NCBI RefSeq assembly: GCF_004115155.1
Contig: NZ_RDSM01000005.1
Span: 62,001-126,000, forward strand
Source of the DNA: Granulicella sibirica
GTDB lineage: Bacteria > Acidobacteriota > Terriglobia > Terriglobales > Acidobacteriaceae
Direction of reading: 5' to 3'
DNA: 64,000 nucleotides
Shown: one piece after another, positions 35,070 to 47,400 of the stretch
How the letters are laid out: every line of letters begins with the position of its first letter
Position numbering within the stretch: the stretch's first letter is position 1
Notes under the pieces: generated by a model
The model's database searches: none
The model's input: only the letters and a program-made list of their open reading frames with translations
Told to the model about the DNA's origin: nothing
Made by a program: the position numbers and the translations under genes

Positions 35070-37481
35070 TCAGAGACGCGGGCCCACCTTGAACATAGGT
35101 GTGCCAAAGGGAAGAGCCCCAATATCCCCTCCAGCCGTTCCTGTCGCTCTCAAAGGAGAGGAGGGTAGGAGCGTGAAGTTGCTCTTTGCCGAGTTGGTGA
35201 AGCCCGGCGCCGCTGTGCAGAAGGAAGTCGCGTCAACTGGTGCGGCAGAGTTTTGCTCTGAGGGCCAGTTACTAAGCGTAGAGCATGTTGCCTGAACGGC
35301 TAGCTGCGGGTTATAGATGATCCAGTCCGGTTCATCAAGAAACTGGTTCTCCCATGCATTATTGTGCCAGTCCATGGGAACCGAATAGGACAAGGACGCA
35401 TGTCGTATATAGATTCCCGCAGCATAATTGATCGCAGTGGAGTTACCGGGATACATCCATCCGGCAGGATAGAACGAAGAAGCCTGAGCGCACACATTGT
35501 CATGAACGTGTGTCGCGACAATATTCATCTCCATCGTTAAGCATGAAGCGGCCGTATTGAACACGGTGTTATTGAAGATGTGGATGTCAGAGCTATAAGG
35601 ATGGCTCGGTCCCTCGACTCCGTTGTTCAGGTCTAATCCATCGTAATAGGCCAGTGTCGGGCTGAAGCCCAGATTCACAATGACATTGTGATCGTAAAGC
35701 TGAGCCTGATACGAGGTTGGATCTACATCACTGGTCGAGAAGCCACCACCTTGTACTCCCTGCCCGAGAGCGTCGTGTATGTAGTTGTAGGCAAGCCTGC
35801 CACCGGCTATCGCTCCAAAATGGACGTTGCCGTTTGCATTGTCGGTGCACTCGTTGTTATTGACGATTCCTCCTTGATTGAGGAACGTGCCCGTAGTGCT
35901 TAGCCCCCCGAGACCATAGCGAATGCAAGTCGAGTTATGACTGCGGCCATAGCTGTATTGAATGACGGGGTAGCTCGAGGTCGTAAGGCCATCGTCGCTC
36001 TGCGTCCCGTCCAGACCGGAGAGCGCAAAGTTAGCATGCAAGTCATCAGCTCGCCCATAGTACATGTCGATCAAGCCGGACCGGCTGTCTGAAATAGAAT
36101 TTCCCCTGACCAGATGAGGATTCGTGTCTCCGGACGCGCGTAACACCACACACGCTTCCATAGACGCTGTTACACCTGGAGCTCCCTGCCAACCCAGGGT
36201 GTCGCTGATCGTGTCGCCCGTATTCCAACAGGTGGCGTACGAGATCGCGATATTCTCGTTCGTCCAGTACTGGCCAGCCAGGGTGGAATTTGCATAGGGA
36301 AACGACAGTATCCCACTCTTGAGCTGGTGGGCAAACTGGATGTGGTTTACGTTGACATTGTTGACCCCTCGCAGCAGGATCCCGTATGGCCGGTGTGTTG
36401 CGTAGAAGGTATGGGTGCTTGGATCGGAGCCGTCGGCCAGATGAACATAGAGCTCGTTCGCCAAAGCCCCATTCTGGGAGGTCGACGCGTAATAAAAGCT
36501 GCCGCTGTCTATCCTCCCAAAAAACTGTAGGCCGCTCCCGGATGGCGCCGCGACCATGATCGTCGGGATGGAGCTGCAACCCTGGTTGACGCTATAGGTG
36601 ATGGCATTCACCGGCACGCCGGAAGTGGCAAGAATCGTACCCGCGACCTGGCACGGAACCCCGTTGAGCGATCCGCCACCAGAGGATGAGAAAGTGAAGG
36701 AGTCAGGGTATCCCGTTCCGCCATGCAAAGAGTAGGCGATCGATCCTCCGCCGATGGCCTGCACGTTTTCTATCCCTGTGTTCGTGGGTGCGAAGATCTG
36801 GTCAGTGTGGGCCGACGTTGAGCCTGTCGCATAGGGGCTGACCCACGCCCCGGTCAGTCCAGGACTCCCGAGCGTGTTCGTCTGGGTCGAGTTACTGCCA
36901 TTCATGAAATACAGTCCACCAGACCGGTTATGCACCGAGTCCCACGGCTGGTAGGTCGTCTTCCCACTCGCGTCATAATTCCCCACGAAATTCGGCACCG
37001 GTATGAGCTGCGGGGTCTCGGATAGCTTGTCCACGTAGAGCTTTTGCGGAGCAAGGCCGAGTTGCGTGGAGTAGACCCCGTTACCAAGCGATCTCCAAAC
37101 TAACCCTGTGAGTTGATCAGCTGCGTCGATGATAGGATCCGGACCCAGCGAATACCTTCCAAACGTAATCGGTGCCTCAGCAGTTCCTGAACAGGTAGGA
37201 GGGTCGGTTGCAAGGGTAGTAGAGTCATCCGAAGGCACCAAGCTCTCACACCGAATAAAGTCATCCGTGTAAACGTATGAGGCATGGAGCAGGACCTGAT
37301 CACCCGGTTTGAGAAGCGGGATGATGGAATTAATCTTCCCTATCGTCTTGAAGGCTCTGGAAGGTATCAGGCCATTCCAGGTGTCCCGCCCGAACCTGCT
37401 GTCGACGTAGTAAGTAGTGGCATGCACCATGCTTGAGCAAACCAGAAAAAGGAGAAACGCAAGACCCTTGTTGAGCGTCAC
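35070..37481 (-). CDS. secreted right-handed parallel beta-helix protein (first of two paralogues)
   Basis: An extracellular protein of about 803 residues. After the signal peptide (GTG start; LNKGLAFLLFLVCSSMVHA) the mature N-terminus TTYYVDSRFGRDTWNG is the usual opening of pectate-lyase-like beta-helix proteins. Later asparagine-rich rungs include GVNNVNVNHIQFAHQ, GLDLNNGVEG, IHIFNNTVFN and MEMNIVATHVHDN. The frame is open to a TTG at 37622, so a longer product is possible; I prefer 37481 because it gives a standard signal peptide. No catalytic residues of a specific lyase family could be assigned. It is a close relative of the next gene leftward-transcribed at 38012-40573. Confidence 0.8.
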   Translation of the reverse strand: MTLNKGLAFLLFLVCSSMVHATTYYVDSRFGRDTWNGLIPSRAFKTIGKINSIIPLLKPGDQVLLHASYVYTDDFIRCESLVPSDDSTTLATDPPTCSGTAEAPITFGRYSLGPDPIIDAADQLTGLVWRSLGNGVYSTQLGLAPQKLYVDKLSETPQLIPVPNFVGNYDASGKTTYQPWDSVHNRSGGLYFMNGSNSTQTNTLGSPGLTGAWVSPYATGSTSAHTDQIFAPTNTGIENVQAIGGGSIAYSLHGGTGYPDSFTFSSSGGGSLNGVPCQVAGTILATSGVPVNAITYSVNQGCSSIPTIMVAAPSGSGLQFFGRIDSGSFYYASTSQNGALANELYVHLADGSDPSTHTFYATHRPYGILLRGVNNVNVNHIQFAHQLKSGILSFPYANSTLAGQYWTNENIAISYATCWNTGDTISDTLGWQGAPGVTASMEACVVLRASGDTNPHLVRGNSISDSRSGLIDMYYGRADDLHANFALSGLDGTQSDDGLTTSSYPVIQYSYGRSHNSTCIRYGLGGLSTTGTFLNQGGIVNNNECTDNANGNVHFGAIAGGRLAYNYIHDALGQGVQGGGFSTSDVDPTSYQAQLYDHNVIVNLGFSPTLAYYDGLDLNNGVEGPSHPYSSDIHIFNNTVFNTAASCLTMEMNIVATHVHDNVCAQASSFYPAGWMYPGNSTAINYAAGIYIRHASLSYSVPMDWHNNAWENQFLDEPDWIIYNPQLAVQATCSTLSNWPSEQNSAAPVDATSFCTAAPGFTNSAKSNFTLLPSSPLRATGTAGGDIGALPFGTPMFKVGPRL

Positions 37482-38011
37482 CTGTCGAGATCGCCATTGG
37501 ACGAGCGCGAACCGAATCGGGAGGCCTAAGCGTCCAAGGCAATGCTGTCGGGGGTCGAAGTCAGGAAAGAATTGTCTGAAATGGACGGCGTTAGTTGCTC
37601 GTATACCGCGGATAGGAAACAAGGCCCCACCTCATCAAGAGCTAAGTTCTACTCACGCGGCGAATCGTACATGCCGCCGGAGAGACATCTCCAGAGGTTT
37701 CGGCGCAATGTTACTTAAGATTGCACGCGCAGTTACGGACGTGGGATCGGCGCGTCTTCACGACGTCGCGCGAACTCCCAGCCACACGTGCTAGAGGCTG
37801 AGCCGGGTCACCGCTCAATCAGTAAGTTTGGGCGGCGGTGCAGGACACAGAATTAGGGGGTTGCCGGTGGTAGTCGTTACCACCAGCAACCCCCTTGTCG
37901 GGACAATCCGAACCGCCTGCCGCTCAAAACTGCGCCTTCAATGCGCGCTTGAGCCCAGTGGCCTCATCCGAACCCGGGCATTCACCATCACATTGCATCT
38001 TGACTAAAAGC
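37482..38011. other. intergenic region between the two beta-helix genes
   Basis: About 530 bases containing a strong hairpin (37856-37894) and otherwise no recognisable gene. The 37482-37800 part should hold the promoter of the left beta-helix gene, or the start of its coding region if the upstream TTG is used. Confidence 0.4.
37856..37894 (-). terminator. strong stem-loop downstream of the second beta-helix gene
   Basis: GGGGGTTGCCGGTGGTA (37856-37872) and TACCACCAGCAACCCCC (37878-37894) form a 17-bp stem with one mismatch and a 5-base loop. It is about 118 bases after the stop of the leftward gene at 38012 and probably ends its transcript. The minus-strand tail is TAATTCTG, so the U-tract is poor. 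Confidence 0.55.
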
Positions 38012-40573
38012 CTACAGACGAGGTCCTACCGTAAACATAGGCTTTCCATAGGGGATCGCCCCGATATCTATCCCATCTGTACCAGCGCGCCTCAAAGGGG
38101 AAGAGGACGTCAGTCTAAAGTCATCGCTTGTAGGGCTGTTGAACTCCGGAGTTGCCGTACAGAACGAGCTGTGATCCAAGACAGCAGACGAGTTGTGTGC
38201 AGAAGGCCACGTCACAAGATTGCTGCAGGACCCATCAAGTGCCCCCTGTGTGTTGTAGATGATCCAACTTGGCTCCGGCACATATTGACTCTGCCAGGCA
38301 TTATTGTGCCAATCCATCGGCTTGCCATACAACAGGGAGGCCCGCCGAAGATAGACCCCAGCGGAATAGTTCATCGTTGAACTGCAGTTCGGGCACATCC
38401 ACCCTGACGGATAATAATTCGAAGCCTGGATACACACGTTGTCATGCATATGGGTAGCGACGATATTCATCTCCATCGTCACGCAAGCTGCTGCGGTATT
38501 AACAATCGTATTGTTGAAGAGGTGTATATCCGAGGTATAAGGATAAGCGATACCTTCAAAACCATTATTCAAATCGATCCCGTTGTACCCTACAAGGGTA
38601 GCGCCGAATCCCAGGTTTGAAATAATGTTATGGTCGAATATCTGTGCCTCATAGGATGAAGAATCAGCCACACTCGTGGAAAATCCTCCTCCCTGGATAC
38701 CTTCTCCCAGGCTATCGTGAATGAAATTCTGTGAGACTTGTCCCCCCGCAGTCTCTCCGAAGAAGATATTGCCAATTGCATTGTCGGTGCACTCATTGTT
38801 TCTGACAATGCCACCCTTGATCCGAAAGTATGCACTTCTGGTAAGGCCGGCGACACCGTATCGAATGCACGCGGTATTGTGGCTCCGTCCGTAGCTGTAT
38901 TGAATAACGGGATAGCTCACTACTTTGCCATTGATGGTCTGTGTGCCATCTAGCCCGGAAAGCTCGAAATTAGCATGATCGTCATTACCACGCGATCCAT
39001 AGTACGAGTCGATAAATCCGGACCAACTATCCGTGATTGAGTTTCCTCGAACTAAATGGGGGTTAAGATCCCCGGATGCCCTGAGCACGACGCAAGCCTC
39101 GAGATTTGCCGTCCTGCTCGTTCCACCTTGCCAGCCGATCGTGTCGTAGACGGTATCCCCCGTATTCCAGCACGTAGCATACGAGATCTTGATGTTCTCG
39201 TTGGTCCAATACTTTCCCGGAAGTATGGAACTCGCAAATGGATAAGAGAGAATCCCACTCTTGAGTTGATGTGCAAACTGAATGTGCGTCACATTCACGT
39301 TGTTAACTCCGCGCAGTAGAACGCCATAAGGTCTGTGTGTCGCATAAAACACATGGTCATTTGGATTGGACCCATCAGCCAAATGGACGTAGAGCTCATG
39401 AGCCAGGGCGCCATTCTGGGATCTCGAAGCATAGTAGAAACTTCCGCCATCGAGTCGCCCGAAGAACTTCAGTCCGCTGCCCGCTGCCGCCGATATCTTA
39501 ATGGCCGGAACCGAGCTGCATCCGCGGTTGACCGTATAAGTAATCGTGTTCAGTGGTTTTCCGGCAACGGACCGCACGGTTCCTTTGACATCGCACGCTA
39601 CTCCATCAACGGAACCACCGCCGGACGAGGAGAAGGCGAAGGTAGACGGATAATCGGTTCCGCCATACAAGGAGAAGAAGACCGATCCGCCACCAATGAT
39701 CTTTACGTTCTCCAATCCAGTGTTCTTTGGTAAAAACACTTGCGCCGTAGAACCATCGGATACGGAAGTTGCGGCGTAAGGGCTACCCCAGGCTCCGCCA
39801 AGACCCAATACTCCGAGCGTAGCTCCCTGGGCGGTGTTGCCACCATTCATCCAGTACTGGCCCTCGCCAGCGGTATCATAGACAGCATCCCACGGCTGAT
39901 ATGTGGTCGCACCGCTACCATCGTAGTCACCAACAAAATTCGGCACTGGAACGAGTTGAGGAGTTTCTGTCAGTTCATCCACGTAGAGTTTCTGCGGGAC
40001 CGTAGCCAAAGGGGTAGAGTAAACGCCATCTCCTAAGGATCTCCACACGAGACCTGTTAAAGGATCGGCGGCATCAATAATCGGATCGGCCCCTGCGGAG
40101 TATCGACTGAAGGTGACTGGAGCGCTCAAGCTACCCGAACAGCTAGGCGGATTCGTGCTCAACGTAGTTAACACCGAAGCCCCTACTAGACTTTCGCAGC
40201 GGATATAGTCGTCTGTATATCGATATCCTGCATGCAGGAGGACCTCGTCCCCAGGCTCCAGGAGCGGGGTGATCGTGTTGATCTTTGCCAACGTCTTGAA
40301 AGCTGCGGCTGGGGACTTTCCATCGCGAGCATCATTGCCGTCTTTACTATTAACATAAAAAACTGTTGCGTGAGCAAAAGTCGAAGCAAAAAAGGCTAGT
40401 ACCGCGATGTAAAAGCAAAGCCTCAAGCCGTCACCTGAGCCCACCAACGAGCCTGGGTGATTCTGAGAATGGCATAGAGCCGAAATGATCTTGCCTCTAC
40501 CCGATCTGTAAAAGACTGAGACAATCTCATACCAGGCTTCATTCGAGCGTAGAGCTTCATGGAAATATGTCAT
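38012..40573 (-). CDS. secreted right-handed parallel beta-helix protein (second paralogue)
   Basis: A protein of about 853 residues, very similar along its whole length to the one encoded at 35070-37481. Shared blocks include GLVWRSLGDGVYSTPL, TYQPWDAV, SGGGSVDGVACDV, GVNNVNVTHIQFAHQLKSG and CVTMEMNIVATHMHDN, and both end KPMFTVGPRL or nearly so. A hydrophobic signal segment (LCFYIAVLAFFASTFAHA) lies about 65 residues after the ATG at 40573, so the real start may be further downstream. The pair looks like a tandem duplication. Likely role is binding or cleaving a polysaccharide outside the cell; no enzyme family is assigned. Confidence 0.8.
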   Translation of the reverse strand: MTYFHEALRSNEAWYEIVSVFYRSGRGKIISALCHSQNHPGSLVGSGDGLRLCFYIAVLAFFASTFAHATVFYVNSKDGNDARDGKSPAAAFKTLAKINTITPLLEPGDEVLLHAGYRYTDDYIRCESLVGASVLTTLSTNPPSCSGSLSAPVTFSRYSAGADPIIDAADPLTGLVWRSLGDGVYSTPLATVPQKLYVDELTETPQLVPVPNFVGDYDGSGATTYQPWDAVYDTAGEGQYWMNGGNTAQGATLGVLGLGGAWGSPYAATSVSDGSTAQVFLPKNTGLENVKIIGGGSVFFSLYGGTDYPSTFAFSSSGGGSVDGVACDVKGTVRSVAGKPLNTITYTVNRGCSSVPAIKISAAAGSGLKFFGRLDGGSFYYASRSQNGALAHELYVHLADGSNPNDHVFYATHRPYGVLLRGVNNVNVTHIQFAHQLKSGILSYPFASSILPGKYWTNENIKISYATCWNTGDTVYDTIGWQGGTSRTANLEACVVLRASGDLNPHLVRGNSITDSWSGFIDSYYGSRGNDDHANFELSGLDGTQTINGKVVSYPVIQYSYGRSHNTACIRYGVAGLTRSAYFRIKGGIVRNNECTDNAIGNIFFGETAGGQVSQNFIHDSLGEGIQGGGFSTSVADSSSYEAQIFDHNIISNLGFGATLVGYNGIDLNNGFEGIAYPYTSDIHLFNNTIVNTAAACVTMEMNIVATHMHDNVCIQASNYYPSGWMCPNCSSTMNYSAGVYLRRASLLYGKPMDWHNNAWQSQYVPEPSWIIYNTQGALDGSCSNLVTWPSAHNSSAVLDHSSFCTATPEFNSPTSDDFRLTSSSPLRRAGTDGIDIGAIPYGKPMFTVGPRL

Positions 40574-41438
40574 AGCAGTAATCTCCTCACAGTTCTGCAT
40601 AGTCGCGGATTACCTAGCCCTTTACAGACCTCCATTCAGGAGCGTTGAAAGGGTGAAAGGGTGAAATTTGTTTTGGTCTAGCTATAAAGTAAACGCACTC
40701 CCCATATTTTGGCAATCGATTAACTAAGGGAAAAACGTTAATTATTCCGCCGTTCACCAGCGAAACATGCACTTCAATCTTGACTTTTCTCGAAGGTTAA
40801 GGCAGTTTCTTTTTCTTTCACGCGGACCCAGGTCGTCGTCTTGGGCTTTGTCCACTTAAGTCGTGAGCGGCAAGATAGATGGATTGGGACGAGATCCAGT
40901 AACAAGCGTTGAGGCCATGCGTAAGATCCGGAAGGTCACAGCTTCACTTGTAAGCTGGTGGCAGGTGATCAGATTCGCTTCATGAAAGCGAATACTCGAA
41001 GTCCCGCTCGCGCGACAAACATCAGACAACTAAGTCTCCGCCTGGTCGCCAACTCAAGAGAGCCAAAGCTCATAGTTCACATAAGGCAATCCCTTACTCA
41101 CTGCCGACTTAGATCGTAGAGTAAGTTGCGATCTGGCCCTTTGTTCAGCAAGTCGTGTGCAAACCGCTTCCGAACCGAGATGGTCTCGGCTGGGTCTGGT
41201 GGTTACGGTTGGTTACCAGCCGGTGACTTCCGAATCAGCGTCGCTTCTCTAAACAACATGGACATTCAAGACCAGCACACGATGCCGGCAAGATGTTTGA
41301 TACGCTTCGCCCCATGCTTTCACGATAGACAGGAAATCCAGTTACACCGTCCTTCCGTCATCTAAACACGGTACATCCCTTGTGCATTGGTTCTCGACCG
41401 CGTTCACTCCAGGTGCGCGCCTCGACGAAGGAGTTTTT
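40574..41438. other. intergenic region between beta-helix gene and giant repeat protein
   Basis: About 860 bases of divergent upstream sequence. A short tandem repeat GGGTGAAAGGGTGAAA lies near 40650, next to an A/T-rich stretch (TAGCTATAAAGTAAACG) that is a plausible promoter area. A 79-codon frame at 41126-41365 is not convincing. AAGGAG before 41439 is the ribosome binding site of the next gene. Confidence 0.4.
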
Positions 41439-44400
41439 ATGAGCATCAGCTTTGGTCTTGGCCGGCACTCGCGGCATACAGTACTGATCTTCCTCGCTGG
41501 CCTTGCAACGTGCGTCGGCGTTTCTAAAGCACAAGTATCTCGCGCCCCCTTGCCTGCTCAAATGGCGAGCCCCTCGCGAAATAGGATTGACGCACGCGCA
41601 TCGCAGTTCGCCTTCATCCCAAACAAAGGGCAGGCTGCCTCTGAGTCGCGATTCACGGCGCAAGGAAGAGGCTATGACGTCTCTCTCGAGGAGCGGCAGG
41701 TTGTCCTTCGCTTCCCTCAGCGATCGGCCCAAACGGAAGTCGACAATGCCCACATGATCTCTCTCAAGGTCGTTGGCATGGATTCCAATGCCAGAATCAC
41801 GCCATCCTCGAAGCTCGACGGAACGACCACCTATATCTCACCCGGCGGCAGCGCTCAAAACTACAACAACTTACCCCGCTACGCCGGTGTGGAATACAAC
41901 GAGATCTATCCAGGCACGGGATTGTTGTTTTACGGTACCGGTGGTTCGCTTGAATATGATCTCCACCTCAAACCACTCGCGGACCCAACCAGGATCCAGT
42001 TTGGCCTCACCGGTGCGGACAAAGCTGTCGTCGATAGCAAGGGCGACCTTATTCTCACCACCGGAAAAGAGCAGGTAAAGTTCCTCAGACCCGTAGCCTA
42101 TCAGGTCAACTCCGCAGGTGAGAAAACAACCGTAGGAGCGAGCTACAAATTACTCGCAGAGCCGAACAGCCAGCAAGGGGCCTTCCGCCTCTCCTTTACC
42201 CTGGACAAGTACGATCCCGCTCGCGAACTCACAATTGATCCCGTCCTCAGCTATGCCCAGGATCTTACCTACGCCGACTACTACGTCGGTGCGGTCACGG
42301 CAGATTCCGCAGGCAACACCTACATCGCTGGGACTAACTCACAGCGCGGCTTTTATGTAAATAAATATGACACGAACGGCAAGCTCATCTTCAATGATGT
42401 AATTGGCTCAGGTGCGGCGACGGTATACCCCACCGGCATCGCCGTGGACAGCGCTGGCAAGACCTACATCGCCGGATTCGGCCAGACAGGGCTTCCCGCC
42501 ACCTCAAATGCTCTCACGACTCCCACAACGACCCGCCAGATACCCTTTGTCGCTGTCATCCCGGCAGCCGGAGGAGCGCCCACGTACCTCAGCTATATCG
42601 GAGGCACCACCGGATACGACTACAGCAGCGGCATAGCCGTCGATGCGTCGGGATCCTTTTATCTCACCGGCTATGAGAGCTCGAATAACTTCCCGGTAAC
42701 CGCCGGTGCCTATCTAACAACGTTCCCCGGAGTGAGCTATGCTGCGTTTGTCGCTAAGTTCAACCCCACAAAGAGCGGCACGGCTTCGCTCGTCTATTCC
42801 ACACTCGTCGGGGCCTCCGGAATCAACAGCTACGCCACTGGAATCGCAGTCGACAGTAGCGACAACGCCTACCTGTCCGTCGTTTCGAACGCCGGGTACC
42901 CAATCAGCACCGGAGCGCTCAACTACGCCGGTCAGTATTCCGACAGCTATCTGAATGGCGCCTTCGTCACCAAGCTGAACCCCACAGGCACGGCCCTCGT
43001 CTACTCTGCGTACGTCGGCCCTGGCGAGGCCAATGCCATCGCGATCGACACAACAGGCGACGCATACGTCACCGGCTCCGTTCAGGCAGACGACTTCCCC
43101 GTGACCTCCGGCGCCTACCAGACGAGTTATCCCGGAGGCTATGCGGCGGAACTAAATCCCGCTGGCACTGCGCTTCTTTATTCCACGTTTCTAAGCGGCC
43201 CGAGCGGGGCCTTTGATACCCAGTCCACAAGCGTGCAGCCGACCGCGATCGCCCTCGTCCCCGCCTGTTCTTCGAACTGCGTCTCCTTCGTCTCCGGCTA
43301 CACCTCGGCAGTCGATTTTCCATCGACGAACGCGATCCAGGCCGCGAACACTGCGGGCGTCTATGCGCCCTTCGTCGTCGAGCTCGCAGGCGGAGGAAAG
43401 AGTGCCGTCTATTCGACTTATCTCAGCGGTCTGACAGCGGGGTACCAGTCGATCTACAGCCTTCCCTTGCCGGTGACTCCGTCCATTGCCGTGGATGCGC
43501 AAAGTAACGCGTACGTGGCGACGAATATTCAAAATGGCGGCGATCTCCCAACCACTCTGCCGATACCAGCCTCCACGGGATACGCATACCTTGCAAAGAT
43601 CGGCTCCGCTGCCGGTGCGTCTATCGTCGCCGATCCCATCGCACTCAACTTCGATCGATATACCCAGGGTGAAGCGGTCGGGGTCAGTTCAACGGTGGGA
43701 GGCATCCCTGTTCCGCTGATACTCAGGAACCTCGGCAGCACCGCCGCCACGATCAGCGCGATCACCTTCAGTCCTTCCACCGAATTCTCCGAGACGGATA
43801 GCTGCGCGGGCACGATTCCGGCCGGCGGAACATGTACGCTCAACCTGGCGCTCACCCCGACCGCCGCAGGCGTGCGCTCTGCGACCTTGTCCATTGCATC
43901 GAATGCAGTCGTCAGCCCCGCCACCGTTGCCGTCACCGGAACAGCCTACGCGCTGGGCTATCTCCAGATATCTTCTCCTCAGGTCAACTTCCCCGATCAG
44001 GCAATTGGCAGCGCAAGCCCCGTGACGACACTGACCGTGACGAACATCGGCAAGTCTCTCGTCAACCTGCAGCCCATCGCGCTCTCCTCCGTGCGCTCGA
44101 ACGAAGGAAACGGATCCGACTTCCAGGCGCTCGATAACTGCCCCGCACAACTCGCTGCCGGCGCGAGCTGCACGATTGGCGTGACCTTCATGCCCTACGA
44201 AACGGGCCTTCGCGCCGCGGCCTTCGCGCTTCAGGGCGATGGCTTCGGGAACCAGACCATCTACCTGTACGGTACAGGCCTCGTCGGCAGCAATCAGGGC
44301 ACCGTCGCTCTGTCCGGAACCATGTTGAACTTCAACACGCAGCTTGTGAATACGACAAGCGCCGTGCAGTCCCTCACTCTTACCAATACCAGCACAGCGC

Positions 44401-47400
44401 CGGTCAGCATCTATTCCATCTCGATCGCTACCCAGGGGCAGACAGGCGCCAGCGACTTCTCCATCAGGAACGGCTCTTGCTACAACACGACCTCCGTGAT
44501 TCAGCTCGCGGCCCAGTCCAGTTGCTCCCTCGGCATCGTCTACACGCCGAGCGTGGCCTCGGCTCAAACCGGCACGGTCACCATCAATGACAGTGCTGCC
44601 GGAAGCCCACACAAAGTCACCCTCTCCGGGTCAGGCCTCGCTGCAAGTCAGGCCCTGGAGTTCACACCCGGCAACTTCGTCTTCGCCGACCAGCCGGTCG
44701 GAGTCCCCAGCGCCGCCGAGATCTTTTACGTCTTCAACACGGGAACGGCGCCCGTCACAATCGACCGCGTCCTCATCAGTGGCGATTACCTTGTCGCCAG
44801 TACGAACTGCCCTGGCGCCATTCTCAAGCCAAGCTCCGCTTCGGGTGTTGAGCCGAGCGCGAACTGCAGCGTCCGCGTGCAGTTCCAGCCCACTGCGGTC
44901 GGAGCGCGCACCGGCACGTTGACCTTTGTCGACAGCGCCGGTGGCACGCAGATCTTGAACCTGACCGGCACCGCCATCACCGCCTCTGGAAGCGTCTTGC
45001 TGGAACCCGCTTCGCTCACCTATCCCAATCAGGCGCTCGGGACCGCGAGCGCAACCCAGCATGTCACTATCGTCAATCCCGGTAACTCGCCCGTGACCAT
45101 CACGAATGTCACAACGACAGGCGACTATTCCCTCTCCAATCTCTGCAGCACGCTGCCATTCAGCTTGGCGGCCCAGCGTACCTGTGGCGTCGACATCGCC
45201 TTTACGCCTACGGCAACCACTAACCCCCGCGCGGGAACCATGGTAGTCGCCAGCTCCAGCGGCAACGCCACGCTTCCGCTTACAGGAAGCGGTGTCACCG
45301 CCACTGCGGCCATCGGTCTCACTCCCACCGCGCTCAGCTTCGGCAACATCCCGACGACCGTGCAGAGCACCATCTACTACGTCTATATCCGGAACACCGG
45401 AAGTGAAGCCATCACTCTCACGTCTCTCGCTGCCTCTGGCGACTACAGCGTCAGTGGCGGAAGCTGCGGCTTCTATGGCAACTCATTCCAGCCGGGAACA
45501 AGCTGCTACATCGACGTCGCCTTCACTCCGACGGCAACCGGCGTGCGTTCCGGAGTCTTGACCCTGGTTGATTCCGTCGGCACCCAGACTGCGGCCCTTA
45601 CGGGGAATGGTGTCGCCACGCAATCCACGGTTGAACTGAGCCCCAATGGGCTTGGGTTCACACAGCAGACCGTCGGCACAACGTCGAATACCAGCGCGCT
45701 CAGCCTGTACAACTTCACGGCCGCGGCGTTGACCGTCAAGAGCGTGGGTATCTCGACAGGCGCTCCCTTCGTCATCCCTGCCGGCAATGATCAATGCACG
45801 GGCGTAACCATCGCGGCAGGCAATAGCTGCACCGTTCACATCTCCTTTACTCCCACGGCCGCGGGCTACTTCACGGGAACGCTGACCTTCACCGACACCG
45901 CCAGCAAGACCTACCCGGCCGCTCTCGCGGGATACGCCCCACCCGTAAGCGTCACAGCCTACCTGAGCCCGGGAGCAATCGCTTTCCCTGGACAGGTCTT
46001 GACAACAGTCTCGAACTCCCAGACAGCCTACCTCTACAACACCGGCGACCTGCCGCTGACCATCGGCACAGCCACCGGAACAAATACCATCGTCGGAGCC
46101 AGTACCACCGGGGTCTTCTCGGTCGACGGCGCGGCCGGTGGCTCTGATGGTTGCAGCGGAGTTCAGGTAGCTCCGGGCAGCAGGTGCTATGTCACTGTCG
46201 TCTTCGCGCCAACTGCGGCCGGAAGCGCCACGGGGAGCGTCGTGCTTCCGGTCACCTATGGCAACGGAGCGAAAGCTAACTTTACCTTGAGCCTCAGTGG
46301 CACCGGAATAGCCGTCAAAGATGCTGCCACCCTCTCGCCGGCTTCGCTCAACTTCCCGGATGAGGCAGTTGGTGCCGTCACGAACAACGGTGCCGACGCC
46401 ACCCAGGTTATCTACCTCTACAACACCGGCAACCTGCCCTTCACGGTGGGAACGCTCACCGGTACCAATGCGGTCATCGGATCGACCACCGCTGGAGACT
46501 TCAACACCACAAGCGCATTCGGCGGATACGACGGCTGCACCGGCCAGCAGGTAACAAACGGTAGCTATTGCGCCGTCACGGTAGCCTTCAACCCCGCGGC
46601 GGTAGGAAGTAGGAGCGGGACAATCTCTTTCCCGGTTACCTATGCGGACAAGACGACCAAGACTCTGAGTGCCACGCTCACCGGCAAAGCCATCGCGGCA
46701 TCATCGAAGGTTGTCGTCTCGCCCACCAGCGGCCAGTTCGACGTTCAGGTCGTCGGCACCACGAGTGACGGCAGCGTCACGCTCACGTTCTCGATGTCGA
46801 ATGTCGGTAACCTCCCCGTGAAGATCGCGACCTCAACGGTCACGAGTGGCTACTCGTTCGTCAGCGACTCCTGCAGCGGCACCACCCTGTCCACCAACGA
46901 CACCTGCCAGATCGTTCTCGCCTTCTCGCCGACGAAGACCGGCGTCACCACCGGCACGTTGACCATCCCAGACAACGCAACCGGCAATCCGCACAAGATA
47001 GCCCTCACCGGTACCGGCATCGCGGCCGCTCAGCAGATCGTTCTCTCGCAGACGGCCATTGCCTTCCAGAATCAGGTCGTCGGTACCAAGAGCCCCGCGG
47101 CATACGTTTATGTCACCAACCAGAGTGGCGCAACCGTCCCCATCTCCACCGTCGTCCTCGCCGGCACCAACGCGTCTGACTTCATCGAAAGCGATGGCTG
47201 CTCCGGTCAGTCCCTCGGCGGTCACCAGAGCTGCACCATCTCGGTCAACTTCAGCCCGGCGACCGCATCGCTTGGCTCTCGTACCGCGACGATCACGGAG
47301 AAGGATGCCGCCACCGGAAGCCCGCGTGTCATCACCCTCACCGGCACTGGAATCGCCAGCGGTCCCGCTGTCGCTCTCTATCCCGCATCGCTCAACTTCG

